Part shown: in pieces, positions 34,930-43,634 of the stretch
Position numbering within the stretch: position 1 is the stretch's first letter
How the letters are laid out: each line of letters starts with the position of its first letter
Assembly: GCA_011390565.1 (NCBI GenBank)
Contig: JAABSC010000001.1
Coordinates: forward strand, 682,001 to 746,000
DNA from: Thioalkalivibrio paradoxus
GTDB lineage: Bacteria > Pseudomonadota > Gammaproteobacteria > Ectothiorhodospirales > Ectothiorhodospiraceae
DNA length: 64,000 bases
Direction of reading: 5' to 3'
The notes under the pieces: generated by a model
What the model was told of the DNA's origin: nothing
Database searches by the model: none
The model's input: the letters and a program-made list of their open reading frames with translations, nothing else
Program-made: the position numbers and the translations under genes

Positions 34930-36727
34930 GCCCCGACTGACCCGAAATTTCTCCATCATCGCCCACATCGACCACGGCAAGTCCACGCTCGCGGACCGGC
35001 TGATCCAGTCCTGCGGTGGCCTGAGCGAGCGCGAGATGGCCGAACAGGTCCTCGATTCGATGGATCTCGAGCGCGAACGCGGGATCACCATCAAGGCCCA
35101 GAGCGTGTCGCTGTACTACGATGCCGCCGACGGGCAGCGCTACCAGCTGAACTTCATCGACACCCCGGGCCACGTCGATTTTTCCTATGAAGTCTCGCGT
35201 TCTCTGGCCGCCTGCGAAGGGGCGTTGCTCGTCGTCGACGCGTCCCAGGGTGTCGAGGCGCAGAGCGTCGCGAACTGCTACACCGCGATCGATCAGGGGC
35301 TGGAAGTGGTTCCGGTGCTGAACAAGATCGATCTGCCGGCCGCGGATCCCGACCGGGTCGCGACCGAGATCGAGGACGTCATCGGCATCGAGGCGGAGAA
35401 CGCGCTTCGGGTTTCCGCGAAGACCGGGGTCGGAGTGCCCGAACTGCTGGAAGAGATCGTTCGGAGGATTCCACCCCCGGAGGGCGACGCGGAAGCGCCA
35501 CTGCAGGCGTTGGTCATCGACTCGTGGTACGACAATTACCTGGGCGTGGTCGCGCTGGTGCGCGTCAAGTCGGGACGCCTGCACGCAAAGCGGCGCGTCA
35601 TCGCGATGTCCGTGGGGCGCGTGTACGAGGTCGACCGGGTGGGTGTGTTTGCTCCGAAACCCGTGGATCGGCCGTTCCTGGACGTCGGGGACGTCGGCTA
35701 CCTCATCGCCAACATCAAGGACATCTCCGGGGCGAAGGTCGGGGATACCTTCACTGACGCGCAGAAACCGGCGACGACTCCGCTGCCGGGCTTCAAGGAA
35801 GTACAGCCCCGGGTGTTCGCCGGCATGTTTCCGATCAGCGCGGAGGATTTCAACGACCTGCGCGAGGCGCTGGAGAAGCTGCGTCTGAACGATGCCGCGC
35901 TGTATTTCGAGCCGGAGACTTCGCAGGCACTGGGCTTCGGGTTCCGCTGCGGATTCCTGGGTATGCTGCACATGGAAATCGTGCAGGAGCGCCTGGAACG
36001 GGAATACGACCTCGATCTGATCACCACCGCGCCGACCGTGGTGTACGAAGTCGCCAAAACCAGCGGCGATGTGGTTCCGGTCCACAACCCCTCGGAGTTG
36101 CCGCCTGCCAACGAGATCGACGAGATCCGTGAACCGATCATCCTCGCGAACATCCTGGTACCCCAGGACTTCGTCGGAGCGGTCATGACCCTGTGCCAGG
36201 AGAAGCGTGGGGTGCAGGTGAAGATGCAGTACATGGGCCGGCAGGTGGCGTTGTCCTACGAGATGCCGATGTCGGAGGTCGTGCTCGATTTCTTCGACCG
36301 GCTGAAATCGGCGACCAAGGGCTACGCCTCATTCGACTATCAGCCCCTGCGTTTCCAGGCGGCCCCGCTGGTGCGGGTGGACATCCTGATCAATGGAGAG
36401 CGGGTCGACGCGCTTTCGGCTATTCTCCATCGCGATCAGGCGCAGAGCCGGGGTCGGGAGTTGACCGAGCGCATGTGCGACATCATTCCGCGGCAGATGT
36501 TCGAGGTCGCGATTCAGGCCACGATCGGTTCCAAGGTCATCGCCCGCTCGACGGTGAAGGCCCTGCGCAAGAATGTGCTCGCCAAGTGTTACGGAGGCGA
36601 CGTCTCGCGCAAGCGGAAGCTTCTGGAGAAGCAGAAGGCGGGCAAGCGGCGCATGAAGCAGATCGGAAGGGTGGATGTTCCGCAGGAGGCGTTTCTCGCC
36701 GTGTTGTCCACCGGTGACAAATCGTAG
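34922..36727 (+). CDS. lepA: Elongation factor 4
   Basis: A ribosome-associated GTPase of 601 residues that back-translocates or assists assembly of stalled ribosomes. Motifs include [14 protein letters not shown] (G1), DTPGHVDF (G3) and [10 protein letters not shown] (G4); the LepA-specific C-terminal domain with [20 protein letters not shown] is complete. It begins inside the preceding glutaredoxin-like gene and is followed, after a palindromic repeat, by lepB. Confidence 0.97.
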   Translation: MTEPRLTRNFSIIAHIDHGKSTLADRLIQSCGGLSEREMAEQVLDSMDLERERGITIKAQSVSLYYDAADGQRYQLNFIDTPGHVDFSYEVSRSLAACEGALLVVDASQGVEAQSVANCYTAIDQGLEVVPVLNKIDLPAADPDRVATEIEDVIGIEAENALRVSAKTGVGVPELLEEIVRRIPPPEGDAEAPLQALVIDSWYDNYLGVVALVRVKSGRLHAKRRVIAMSVGRVYEVDRVGVFAPKPVDRPFLDVGDVGYLIANIKDISGAKVGDTFTDAQKPATTPLPGFKEVQPRVFAGMFPISAEDFNDLREALEKLRLNDAALYFEPETSQALGFGFRCGFLGMLHMEIVQERLEREYDLDLITTAPTVVYEVAKTSGDVVPVHNPSELPPANEIDEIREPIILANILVPQDFVGAVMTLCQEKRGVQVKMQYMGRQVALSYEMPMSEVVLDFFDRLKSATKGYASFDYQPLRFQAAPLVRVDILINGERVDALSAILHRDQAQSRGRELTERMCDIIPRQMFEVAIQATIGSKVIARSTVKALRKNVLAKCYGGDVSRKRKLLEKQKAGKRRMKQIGRVDVPQEAFLAVLSTGDKS

Positions 36728-36784
36728 TGTCCCGCGCGTGTTCCTCACGATCCCGCCGGGTTGGGACGTTAACGTGAAAATTGA

Positions 36785-36863
36785 GCCACGGAAGAAGACG
36801 GACATCACGGCAAAGGAATGGAATTCAAACTTCCTTCCGCTCGTTTCCGTGTTCTTCCGCGGC
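36785..36863. repeat. Intergenic palindromic repeat, copy 1
   Basis: Arms at 36785-36802 (GCCACGGAAGAAGACGGA) and 36846-36863 (complement with two mismatches) enclose about 43 bases. The sequence is related to the element at 41762-41851, sharing the GAGCCACGGAA start. It lies between lepA and lepB and has no coding capacity. Confidence 0.6.
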
Positions 36864-36934
36864 ACGCCCTTTCATCGTCAGGGGTGGCGCAGGGCCATGA
36901 CAGTTGGACACGTTCTACAGGATAAGGATCGAGT

Positions 36935-37708
36935 ATGACGTTCAGCCTGGAGCTGATTTTGGTGCTGGCGACCCTCGTGACGGGGGTGATCTGGCTGACC
37001 TGGGCAGTGATCCGGCGGCGGCTCAGCCCCGAGCGTCAGGCCTCGATGCCCTGGTACGTCGATTATTCGCGGTCGTTCTTTCCCGTCTTGTTGATCGTGC
37101 TGGTGCTGCGCTCGTTCGTGGCCGAGCCATTTCGTATCCCATCCGGATCCATGATGCCGACGCTGCTGGTCGGCGATTTCATCCTGGTGAACAAGTTCTC
37201 CTACGGGGTCCGCCTCCCCGTGACCCGCACGGTCATCCTGGACACGGGCCGTCCGGAGCGCGGCGACGTAGTCGTCTTCAAGTACCCGAGGAATCCGGCC
37301 GAGGACTACATCAAGCGCGTGGTCGGCCTTCCCGGGGACCTCATCGAGTTTCGTGACCGCACACTGTTCGTCAATGGCGAACCGCAGGCGCTGGAAAAAC
37401 TCGGTCCCTACGACGGTGTGGGGTCGGGCCGGATGATGACGGGTGCGATGCGCTTCAGGGAATCGTTGGGCGAAGTGCCTCACGAGATCCTGATGCGGGA
37501 GAACGTTGCCGGGCTCAGTGGTTCCGTGCGGGTGCCGGAGGGGCACTACTTCATGGTTGGGGACAATCGGGACAACAGCAACGACAGCCGGATGTGGGGT
37601 TTCGTCCCCGAAGAACTGCTGGTGGGTCGCGCGCTCTTCATTTGGCTCAACTGGGACTACAATGGCGGAAACTGGGACTTTTCCCGGATCGGCAACCGGA
37701 TTCAGTGA
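36935..37708 (+). CDS. lepB: Signal peptidase I
   Basis: Cleaves signal peptides of secreted proteins at the outer face of the inner membrane. The 257-residue protein has two N-terminal membrane segments (about residues 3-23 and 49-66), the catalytic serine in IPSGSMMPTLLVGDFI, and the lysine general base in RGDVVVFKYPRNPAEDYIKR; the box E GDNRDNSNDSR is present. Third in the lepA-lepB-rnc order. Confidence 0.96.
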   Translation: MTFSLELILVLATLVTGVIWLTWAVIRRRLSPERQASMPWYVDYSRSFFPVLLIVLVLRSFVAEPFRIPSGSMMPTLLVGDFILVNKFSYGVRLPVTRTVILDTGRPERGDVVVFKYPRNPAEDYIKRVVGLPGDLIEFRDRTLFVNGEPQALEKLGPYDGVGSGRMMTGAMRFRESLGEVPHEILMRENVAGLSGSVRVPEGHYFMVGDNRDNSNDSRMWGFVPEELLVGRALFIWLNWDYNGGNWDFSRIGNRIQ

Positions 37709-37732
37709 TTCAGGGCGAGGGGAGGTACGGTC

Positions 37733-38110
37733 ATGACGAGATCCAGGGAACACATGCGCGGAATCGGAGCGATCACGGTGATCGTGATCCTGCTGTTCGT
37801 GGTGCTGGTCGGCAACTTCCTGCTGACGATGGGAACGGTCTACATGCAGTACTGGACCGTGCGCAACATCATGAGCGATGTCGCAACGACGCCGGGTGCG
37901 TCCAAGCGCTCGCCGCAGCAGATCTGGAATGACATCGATCGGCGTTTCTCGATCAATTCCGTGTACGACAACGTCACGCGCGAGAACTTCAGCTTCGAGG
38001 AAGTGGCGGACAACAAGTATCTGGTACTGGAATACGAGGTGCGCAAGCCCTATTTCGGCAACCTGGATATGGTGGCCAGTTTCGGGCGCCGCGATGCCCT
38101 TGCTCCCTGA
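37733..38110 (+). CDS. DUF4845 family membrane protein
   Basis: A 125-residue protein with one N-terminal transmembrane helix (GAITVIVILLFVVLVGNFLL) and a small periplasmic domain containing QIWNDIDRRFSINSVY and YLVLEYEVRKPYFGNLD, as in the DUF4845 family that commonly lies between lepB and rnc in gammaproteobacteria. Its function is unknown. Confidence 0.87.
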   Translation: MTRSREHMRGIGAITVIVILLFVVLVGNFLLTMGTVYMQYWTVRNIMSDVATTPGASKRSPQQIWNDIDRRFSINSVYDNVTRENFSFEEVADNKYLVLEYEVRKPYFGNLDMVASFGRRDALAP

Positions 38111-38145
38111 GGCGTGCCGCGGGGTTTCCCCGGCGACGTGAGGTG

Positions 38146-38850
38146 ATGTCGAAGGTTTTCGCGCCGCGTCGGCTGGCATCCGGCTTTCGTGACCTGCTCC
38201 CTCCCGCCCTGCGTGAAGAGGCGTCTCTCGAACAGGCGCTGACCCATCGAAGTGCCGGTGGCCGGCACAACGAAAGGCTCGAGTTCCTGGGCGATGCCGT
38301 TCTCGGGCTGGTGATCGCCGAAACCCTGTACGATCGATTGCCCGAGGCTCCGGAGGGTGACCTGACGCGGCTGCGTGCGGCGTTGGTCAATCGGGAAGCC
38401 CTGGCGCAGATCGCCCGAGCCGCCGGTCTTGAAGGTTCTCTGACGCTGGGCGAGGGCGAGCGCAAGACGGGCGGACAGCGCCGCGAATCGATCCTGGCCG
38501 ATGCCCTTGAGGCGTTGATCGGCGCCAGTTTCCAGGTGGCCGGTTTCGAGGCGGCTCGGGATTTCGTGCTGCGGTTGTACGACGAGCGGCTTTCGGACCT
38601 GCCCAGCGCGGAATCCCTGAAGGATCCGAAAACCCGGTTGCAGGAATTCCTGCAGGGGCGGGGCGATGCGCTTCCCGACTACCGGGTGCTGGAAGTGAGT
38701 GGCCCCGATCATCGTCGGGAGTTCCTGGTCGAAACCTGGCTTCCCGGCCTCGGTTGGGGGTGTCAGGGACGCGGTCCGAGCCGGCGCCGGGCGGAACAGG
38801 TGGCGGCCCAGACGGCTCTGGAAAAACTGCAGACAGGAAAAACCGGATGA
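38146..38850 (+). CDS. rnc: Ribonuclease III
   Basis: Double-strand-specific endoribonuclease for rRNA and mRNA processing. The signature ERLEFLGDAVLGLVIAETL is near residue 40; the catalytic E/D positions recur in ILADALEALIGA; the C-terminal double-stranded RNA-binding domain (residues 160-234) ends RRRAEQVAAQTALEKL. The start is ATG 38146, with a GTG one codon earlier. The stop overlaps the era ATG. Confidence 0.95.
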   Translation: MSKVFAPRRLASGFRDLLPPALREEASLEQALTHRSAGGRHNERLEFLGDAVLGLVIAETLYDRLPEAPEGDLTRLRAALVNREALAQIARAAGLEGSLTLGEGERKTGGQRRESILADALEALIGASFQVAGFEAARDFVLRLYDERLSDLPSAESLKDPKTRLQEFLQGRGDALPDYRVLEVSGPDHRREFLVETWLPGLGWGCQGRGPSRRRAEQVAAQTALEKLQTGKTG

Positions 38851-39758
38851 CGGATACGACGGAAGGAACCACACGGTGCGGAATGGTGGCGCTGGTCGGC
38901 CGCCCGAACGTGGGCAAGACCACGCTGATGAACCGCATGGTGGGCGAGAAACTGGCCGCCATCACCCGCAAGCCGCACACCACGCGCAACCGGATCCTCG
39001 GGATCGTGACCCAGGACCGCGATCAGATCGTGCTGATGGACACCCCCGGAATCGACCCCGACCGGCGCAAGCTGATGAATCAGACGCTGAACCGGACCGC
39101 GGTCCAGGCGCTGGGAGACGCCGACATCGTCTGCCTGATTCTCGAAGCGCTGCAATTCGATTCCGCCGACGCGTTCATTCTGGAGAGCCTGAAGGCGGCG
39201 GGCCGGCCGGCGGTACTGGTCATCAACAAGGTCGACCGGGTGGCGGACAAGGCGGCCCTGTTGCCGTTCATCGAGGCACGGGTGGCCGAGTACGACTACC
39301 TGGGTGTGGTGCCCCTGTCCGGCAAGACCGGCAAGAATCTGCAGGGACTGGTCGAGGAGTTGCGCAAGCACCTGCCTGTCGGGCCGTTCCTGTACGACGC
39401 GGAACAGCTCAGTGATCGTCCCGAGCGTTTTCGCGCCGAGGAGATGATCCGCGAGGCCCTTTTGGAGCGACTGGGGCAGGAAGTGCCCTACGCGGTCGCG
39501 GTCCGTGTCGACGATTGGGAGGATGCGCCCGGCATCACGCACATCGATGCAGTGATCCTGGTCGAGCGGGACAGTCAGAAAGGGATCGTCATCGGCAAAG
39601 GGGCCCAGATGCTCAAACGCATCGGTCAGGCGGCCCGGGAGCAGCTGGAGTCATTGCTCGGCCGCAAGATCATGTTGCGCCTGACCGTCCGGGTGGAACC
39701 GGGCTGGTCGCAGAGTCCGCGTGCGTTGCGCGATCTCGGGATCGAAGAGTCGCGGTGA
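38847..39758 (+). CDS. era: GTPase Era
   Basis: A 303-residue GTPase that binds 16S rRNA and guides 30S assembly. G1 is GRPNVGKTT, G3 is DTPG and G4 is NKVD; the C-terminal KH domain carries GKGAQMLKRIGQAAREQL. The start overlaps the rnc stop by four bases, and its own stop overlaps the recO GTG, so rnc-era-recO are translationally coupled. Confidence 0.96.
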   Translation: MTDTTEGTTRCGMVALVGRPNVGKTTLMNRMVGEKLAAITRKPHTTRNRILGIVTQDRDQIVLMDTPGIDPDRRKLMNQTLNRTAVQALGDADIVCLILEALQFDSADAFILESLKAAGRPAVLVINKVDRVADKAALLPFIEARVAEYDYLGVVPLSGKTGKNLQGLVEELRKHLPVGPFLYDAEQLSDRPERFRAEEMIREALLERLGQEVPYAVAVRVDDWEDAPGITHIDAVILVERDSQKGIVIGKGAQMLKRIGQAAREQLESLLGRKIMLRLTVRVEPGWSQSPRALRDLGIEESR

Positions 39759-40420
39759 CGGCGCGACGGCCGGAGACGCTCACACCGGGGTTCGTGCTGC
39801 ATGCCCGCCCGTTCCGGGAAACCAGCCGGATCCTGGAACTGGCGACGCGAGACGCCGGGCGGCTCGCGGTACTCGCCCGCGGCCGCTCCGGTGGCCTGCG
39901 ACCGTTCGTCCTGCTCGACCTGGCCTGGCGTGGCCGCGGCGAACTGCCCAGCCTGACCACCGGGGAAGAACGCCGGGCGTATCCGCTGTCCGGGCGCCGC
40001 ATGATCTGCGCGCTGTACCTGAACGAACTGGTGCTGAAACTGATCCCGCGCGATGCGCCGGCCGGAGAACTCGTCACGATCCTGGAACGGGCCTATGGCG
40101 GGTTGCTGGACGATGGCCGGCCGGAAGACACCCTGCGTGCCGCCGAGTGGTCGCTGCTGAGCCTGCTCGACTCGGGTCTCGAGCATCTCGTCGGGGGCGA
40201 TTTCAGTGAGGACTGCCACTACCGCTATCGGCCCGAGGAGGGGCTGAGCGAGACGGTGGACGAGCGGGCACCGGGTGCGGTTTCCGGGGCGGTTCTGCGA
40301 GCGCTCGCCACCGGCGCGGGCCTGCCCGATAATGCACACCGGGCCGCCCGGAATTTCATGCGGCGTCTGATCGACGACCATCTGGAGGGTCGGGAAGTGC
40401 TGACCCGGCGCCTGCTCTGA
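39755..40420 (+). CDS. recO: DNA repair protein RecO
   Basis: Works with RecR (also in this window) to load RecA at gaps. The 221-residue protein begins with an OB fold (PGFVLHARPFRETSRILEL) and continues as a helical domain with a C-terminal FMRRLIDDHLEGREVLTRRL. It starts at the GTG at 39755 that overlaps the era stop. A canonical RecO zinc finger is not obvious. Confidence 0.93.
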   Translation: MTARRPETLTPGFVLHARPFRETSRILELATRDAGRLAVLARGRSGGLRPFVLLDLAWRGRGELPSLTTGEERRAYPLSGRRMICALYLNELVLKLIPRDAPAGELVTILERAYGGLLDDGRPEDTLRAAEWSLLSLLDSGLEHLVGGDFSEDCHYRYRPEEGLSETVDERAPGAVSGAVLRALATGAGLPDNAHRAARNFMRRLIDDHLEGREVLTRRLL

Positions 40421-40432
40421 CGGAAACAACCC

Positions 40433-41197
40433 ATGACTTCACATTCGCATACAGGCGCCGGGCCGCTTCGGCTCGGCGTCAATCTCGACCACATCGCGAC
40501 CATCCGCCAGGCGCGGCATACCCCCTATCCGGACCTGATGCACGCGGTTCGCCTGGCCGAGGCCAGCGGTGCTGATTCCATCACCCTGCACCTGCGCGAG
40601 GATCGCCGCCACATCCAGGACGACGACGTGTTCGGCATCAAGCCGCGGCTGGCACGGCCTCTCAACCTGGAGATGGCCGCTACCGACGGCATGCAGACCA
40701 TCGCCCTGGACCTGCTGCCCGAAGCCTGTTGCATCGTGCCGGAGCGGCGCGAAGAGCTGACCACCGAAGGCGGCCTCGATGCTCATGGACAACGCGAGCG
40801 ACTGCGCGAGTTCGTGCAGCCGCTGACAGCGGCCGGCATCGAGGTCTCCCTGTTCGTCGAACCCGATGTCCGGCAGCTGGAGGCGGCTGTCGCGATCGGG
40901 GCGCCGGTGGTCGAACTGCACACGGGGGCCTACGCCAACGCGCGCGAACCGGAACTGCGGGACCGCCTGCTGCGCGAGCTGTTCGATGCCGCCCGAAGCG
41001 GGCACGACATGGGTCTGGTGATCAACGCGGGTCATGGTCTGGACTACGACAACGTGCGGCCGATTGCAGCGCACCCGCTGTTCCACGAACTCAATATCGG
41101 GCACTCGATCATCGCGCGTGCACTGTTCACCGGTCTTCCCGAAGCCGTCAGCCACATGCGCAGCATCATGGACGCGGCCCGGCGCGACGGCGCCTGA
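40433..41197 (+). CDS. pdxJ: Pyridoxine 5'-phosphate synthase
   Basis: Condenses 1-deoxyxylulose 5-phosphate with 3-amino-2-oxopropyl phosphate in vitamin B6 synthesis. The 254-residue TIM barrel starts with LRLGVNLDHIATIRQAR and contains ITLHLREDRRHIQDDDV, LFVEPDVRQLEAA and GHGLDYDNVRPIAAHP, all strongly conserved. It follows recO by 12 bases. Confidence 0.97.
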   Translation: MTSHSHTGAGPLRLGVNLDHIATIRQARHTPYPDLMHAVRLAEASGADSITLHLREDRRHIQDDDVFGIKPRLARPLNLEMAATDGMQTIALDLLPEACCIVPERREELTTEGGLDAHGQRERLREFVQPLTAAGIEVSLFVEPDVRQLEAAVAIGAPVVELHTGAYANAREPELRDRLLRELFDAARSGHDMGLVINAGHGLDYDNVRPIAAHPLFHELNIGHSIIARALFTGLPEAVSHMRSIMDAARRDGA

Positions 41198-41218
41198 TGG
41201 TTCCCTGGTAGGCGAACG

Positions 41219-41629
41219 ATGATCCTCGGCATCGGGACTGACCTCGTCCGCGTGGAGCGACTTCGCCGGCTGCTGGAGAGATACGGCGAGCGTCTGTTGC
41301 GGCGGGTGCTCCACCCCGAGGAACAGGCACAGCTGCCCCCGGTCCGTCCGGAGGGCTTTGTCGCGCGCCGGTTCGCAGCGAAAGAGGCCCTCGCGAAAGC
41401 GCTGGGTTGTGGCATCGGCAAGGGCATGGCGTTACCGGATGCCTGCGTGATTCATGATGCGTCGGGGCGCCCGGCACTGGCATTGAGCGGCGCGGCCGCG
41501 CGCACGGCCCAGCGGCTCGGCGTGGTCCGGATCCATGTCAGCATCAGCGACGAGCACGAGTATGCCCAGGCCTTCGTCGTGCTCGAGGGGGACAATCCCC
41601 CGGATGCGTCGACAGTGGATTCGGTCTGA
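41219..41629 (+). CDS. acpS: Holo-[acyl-carrier-protein] synthase
   Basis: Transfers 4'-phosphopantetheine from CoA to acyl carrier protein. The 136-residue protein begins MILGIGTDLVRVERLRRLLE with the metal-binding D and has RRFAAKEALAKALGCGIGKG with the E/K catalytic pair. It closes the lepA-lepB-rnc-era-recO-pdxJ-acpS block. Confidence 0.96.
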   Translation: MILGIGTDLVRVERLRRLLERYGERLLRRVLHPEEQAQLPPVRPEGFVARRFAAKEALAKALGCGIGKGMALPDACVIHDASGRPALALSGAAARTAQRLGVVRIHVSISDEHEYAQAFVVLEGDNPPDASTVDSV

Positions 41630-41761
41630 CAAAAGGACGGCCGGCTCGGTGTTCTCCGCACCCCGGAAGGTTGTGCAGGTCGCAGGGCCCGCGGGGCACT
41701 GGGATGTATTCACGGCGTCCCACTTGTCGTGGCACTGAGGCACACCTGACGATGAAAAGGC

Positions 41762-41851
41762 GAGCCACGGAAAACACGGAAACACACGGAACGAGCCTGG
41801 CAGTCCCTTCGTTTCCCATAATGTCCGTGTCCTTCCGTGTTTTCCGTGGCT
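41762..41851. repeat. Intergenic palindromic repeat, copy 2
   Basis: Exact 19-bp inverted repeats (AGCCACGGAAAACACGGAA at 41763 and its complement at 41833-41851) flank 51 bases that contain a further partial arm (ACACACGGA and TCCGTGT). It occupies the 314-base gap between acpS and cysM, which holds no gene. Related to the copy between lepA and lepB. Confidence 0.65.
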
Positions 41852-41943
41852 GGTTTTTCAAGCTAACGGGTCCTGCGACCCGCGCCCGGACACCCCGCGA
41901 GTTCCGTCCCCGGGCTCGGATGATGTCGGTATACTGTCGCGCC

Positions 41944-42852
41944 ATGACGCGATCGAACCCGCAACGCTATCCCACGCTGGAACAGTTCGTGGGCAACACG
42001 CCGCTGGTGCGCCTTCAGCGTCTGGGCGAGGGCCTGCCGTCGACGGTGCTGGCGAAGCTCGAGGGCAACAATCCAGCGGGTTCGGTCAAGGATCGCCCTG
42101 CACTGAACATGATCGTGCAGGCGGAGGCCCGGGGCGAGATCCGGCCCGGCGACACGCTGATCGAGGCGACCAGCGGAAACACCGGCATCGCGCTCGCGAT
42201 GGTGGCGGCAATCAAGGGCTACCACATGGTGCTGATCATGCCCGAGAACATGTCGGCCGAGCGACGCGCGGCGATGAAGGCGTTCGGGGCCGAGATCATC
42301 CTGGTGACCCGCGAGCAGAGCATGGAAGGCGCGCGCGACCTGGCCCAGCAGATGGAGCGGGAGGGGCGGGGCCGGGTCCTGGACCAGTTCTCCAATCCGG
42401 ATAATCCCGATGCCCATTACCGCGGCACCGGCCCGGAAATCTGGCGCGATACCGGGGGTGCCGTCACGCATTTCGTGTCGTCAATGGGCACCACCGGCAC
42501 CATCATGGGGACTTCGCGCTATCTCAAGGAGCAGGATCCGCGCGTCCAGATCGTCGGGGTTCAGCCCACGGAAGGATCTTCCATTCCCGGAATCCGTCGC
42601 TGGCCGAAGGAATACCTGCCGTCGATCTTCGATCCGGCCGGCGTCGACCGGACGCTGGAGGTCAGCCAGCAGGAAGCGGAGAACACCATGCGCAGGCTGG
42701 CGGCCGAGGAGGGCATCTTTGCGGGGGTCTCCTCCGGGGGTGCCGTGGCGGCGGCGCTGCAGGTCGCGGCTGAGGTGGCGGGCGGAACGGTGGTCGCGAT
42801 CATATGCGATCGCGGCGACCGCTACATATCCACCGGCGTGTTTCCGGCATGA
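41944..42852 (+). CDS. cysM: Cysteine synthase B
   Basis: A pyridoxal-phosphate enzyme making cysteine from O-acetylserine and sulfide or thiosulfate. The 302-residue protein has the CysM-type KLEGNNPAGSVKDRPALNMI with the PLP lysine, the EATSGNTGIALAM loop and the C-terminal GVSSGGAVAAALQ. In a sulfur oxidiser this is a natural entry for thiosulfate into cysteine. The ATG at 41944 lies well inside a longer open frame; the upstream portion is repeat DNA. Its stop overlaps the exonuclease start. Confidence 0.95.
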   Translation: MTRSNPQRYPTLEQFVGNTPLVRLQRLGEGLPSTVLAKLEGNNPAGSVKDRPALNMIVQAEARGEIRPGDTLIEATSGNTGIALAMVAAIKGYHMVLIMPENMSAERRAAMKAFGAEIILVTREQSMEGARDLAQQMEREGRGRVLDQFSNPDNPDAHYRGTGPEIWRDTGGAVTHFVSSMGTTGTIMGTSRYLKEQDPRVQIVGVQPTEGSSIPGIRRWPKEYLPSIFDPAGVDRTLEVSQQEAENTMRRLAAEEGIFAGVSSGGAVAAALQVAAEVAGGTVVAIICDRGDRYISTGVFPA

Positions 42853-43634
42853 CCGGCCCGGTGCTGATCTTCGATCTCGAGACCGTGCCCGATCTCGAGG
42901 GTGCCCGGCGTCTGCACGACTTCGACGGACTCAGCGATGCGGAAGTCGCCGACGCCCTGTTCGCGCTGCGGCGGATCAAGACCGGCTCGGATTTTCTCGC
43001 CCACGCGTTGCACCGCGTGGTTTCCATCGGCGTGCTCTACCAGGGCGGGGACCAGTTGAAGCTCTCGGCCTTCGGGCGCGATACCGAGGACGAGGCGGAA
43101 CTGCTGCGCCAGTTCTTCGACGTGATCGAAAAAAGGACGCCCACGCTGGTCAGCTGGAACGGGGGCGGGTTCGACCTTCCGGTGCTGCACTACCGGGCAC
43201 TGCTGCAGCGGATCCAGGCGCCGCGCTATTGGGAGCAGGGCAGCGACGATCCGTCGTTCCGCTACAACAACTACCTGAACCGCTTTCACTGGCGTCACAT
43301 CGATCTGATGGACGTGCTGGCCGGCTACCAGATGCGCGCCAGTTCCGGCCTCGACACCATGGCTTCCCTGCTCGGGTTCCCCGGCAAGCTGGGGATGGAC
43401 GGGAGCAAGGTCTGGCCCGCCTGGCGCGACGGAGATCGCGAGAGCATCCACGATTACGTCGAACACGATGTGTTGAACACCTATCTCGTCTACCTGCGCT
43501 TCGAGTTGATGCGTGGAGGCCTGAGCCCCGAGGCCCATACCCTGCGCGAGGCGCAGTTGCATGCCTACCTGGCCGATTCGGGCCAACCTCACCTCGAGGC
43601 ATTCGCAACCGCGTGGCAGGCGGGAAGCCCGTGA
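42849..43634 (+). CDS. 3'-5' exonuclease, PolB-like DEDD family
   Basis: A 261-residue exonuclease of the predicted PolB-type group. The three exonuclease motifs are recognisable: LIFDLETVPDLEG, SWNGGGFDLPVLHYR, and YVEHDVLNTYLVYLR. It probably trims DNA; its specific role is not known. It overlaps cysM by four bases and rlmD by four bases, so the three genes are cotranslated. Confidence 0.87.
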   Translation: MTGPVLIFDLETVPDLEGARRLHDFDGLSDAEVADALFALRRIKTGSDFLAHALHRVVSIGVLYQGGDQLKLSAFGRDTEDEAELLRQFFDVIEKRTPTLVSWNGGGFDLPVLHYRALLQRIQAPRYWEQGSDDPSFRYNNYLNRFHWRHIDLMDVLAGYQMRASSGLDTMASLLGFPGKLGMDGSKVWPAWRDGDRESIHDYVEHDVLNTYLVYLRFELMRGGLSPEAHTLREAQLHAYLADSGQPHLEAFATAWQAGSP

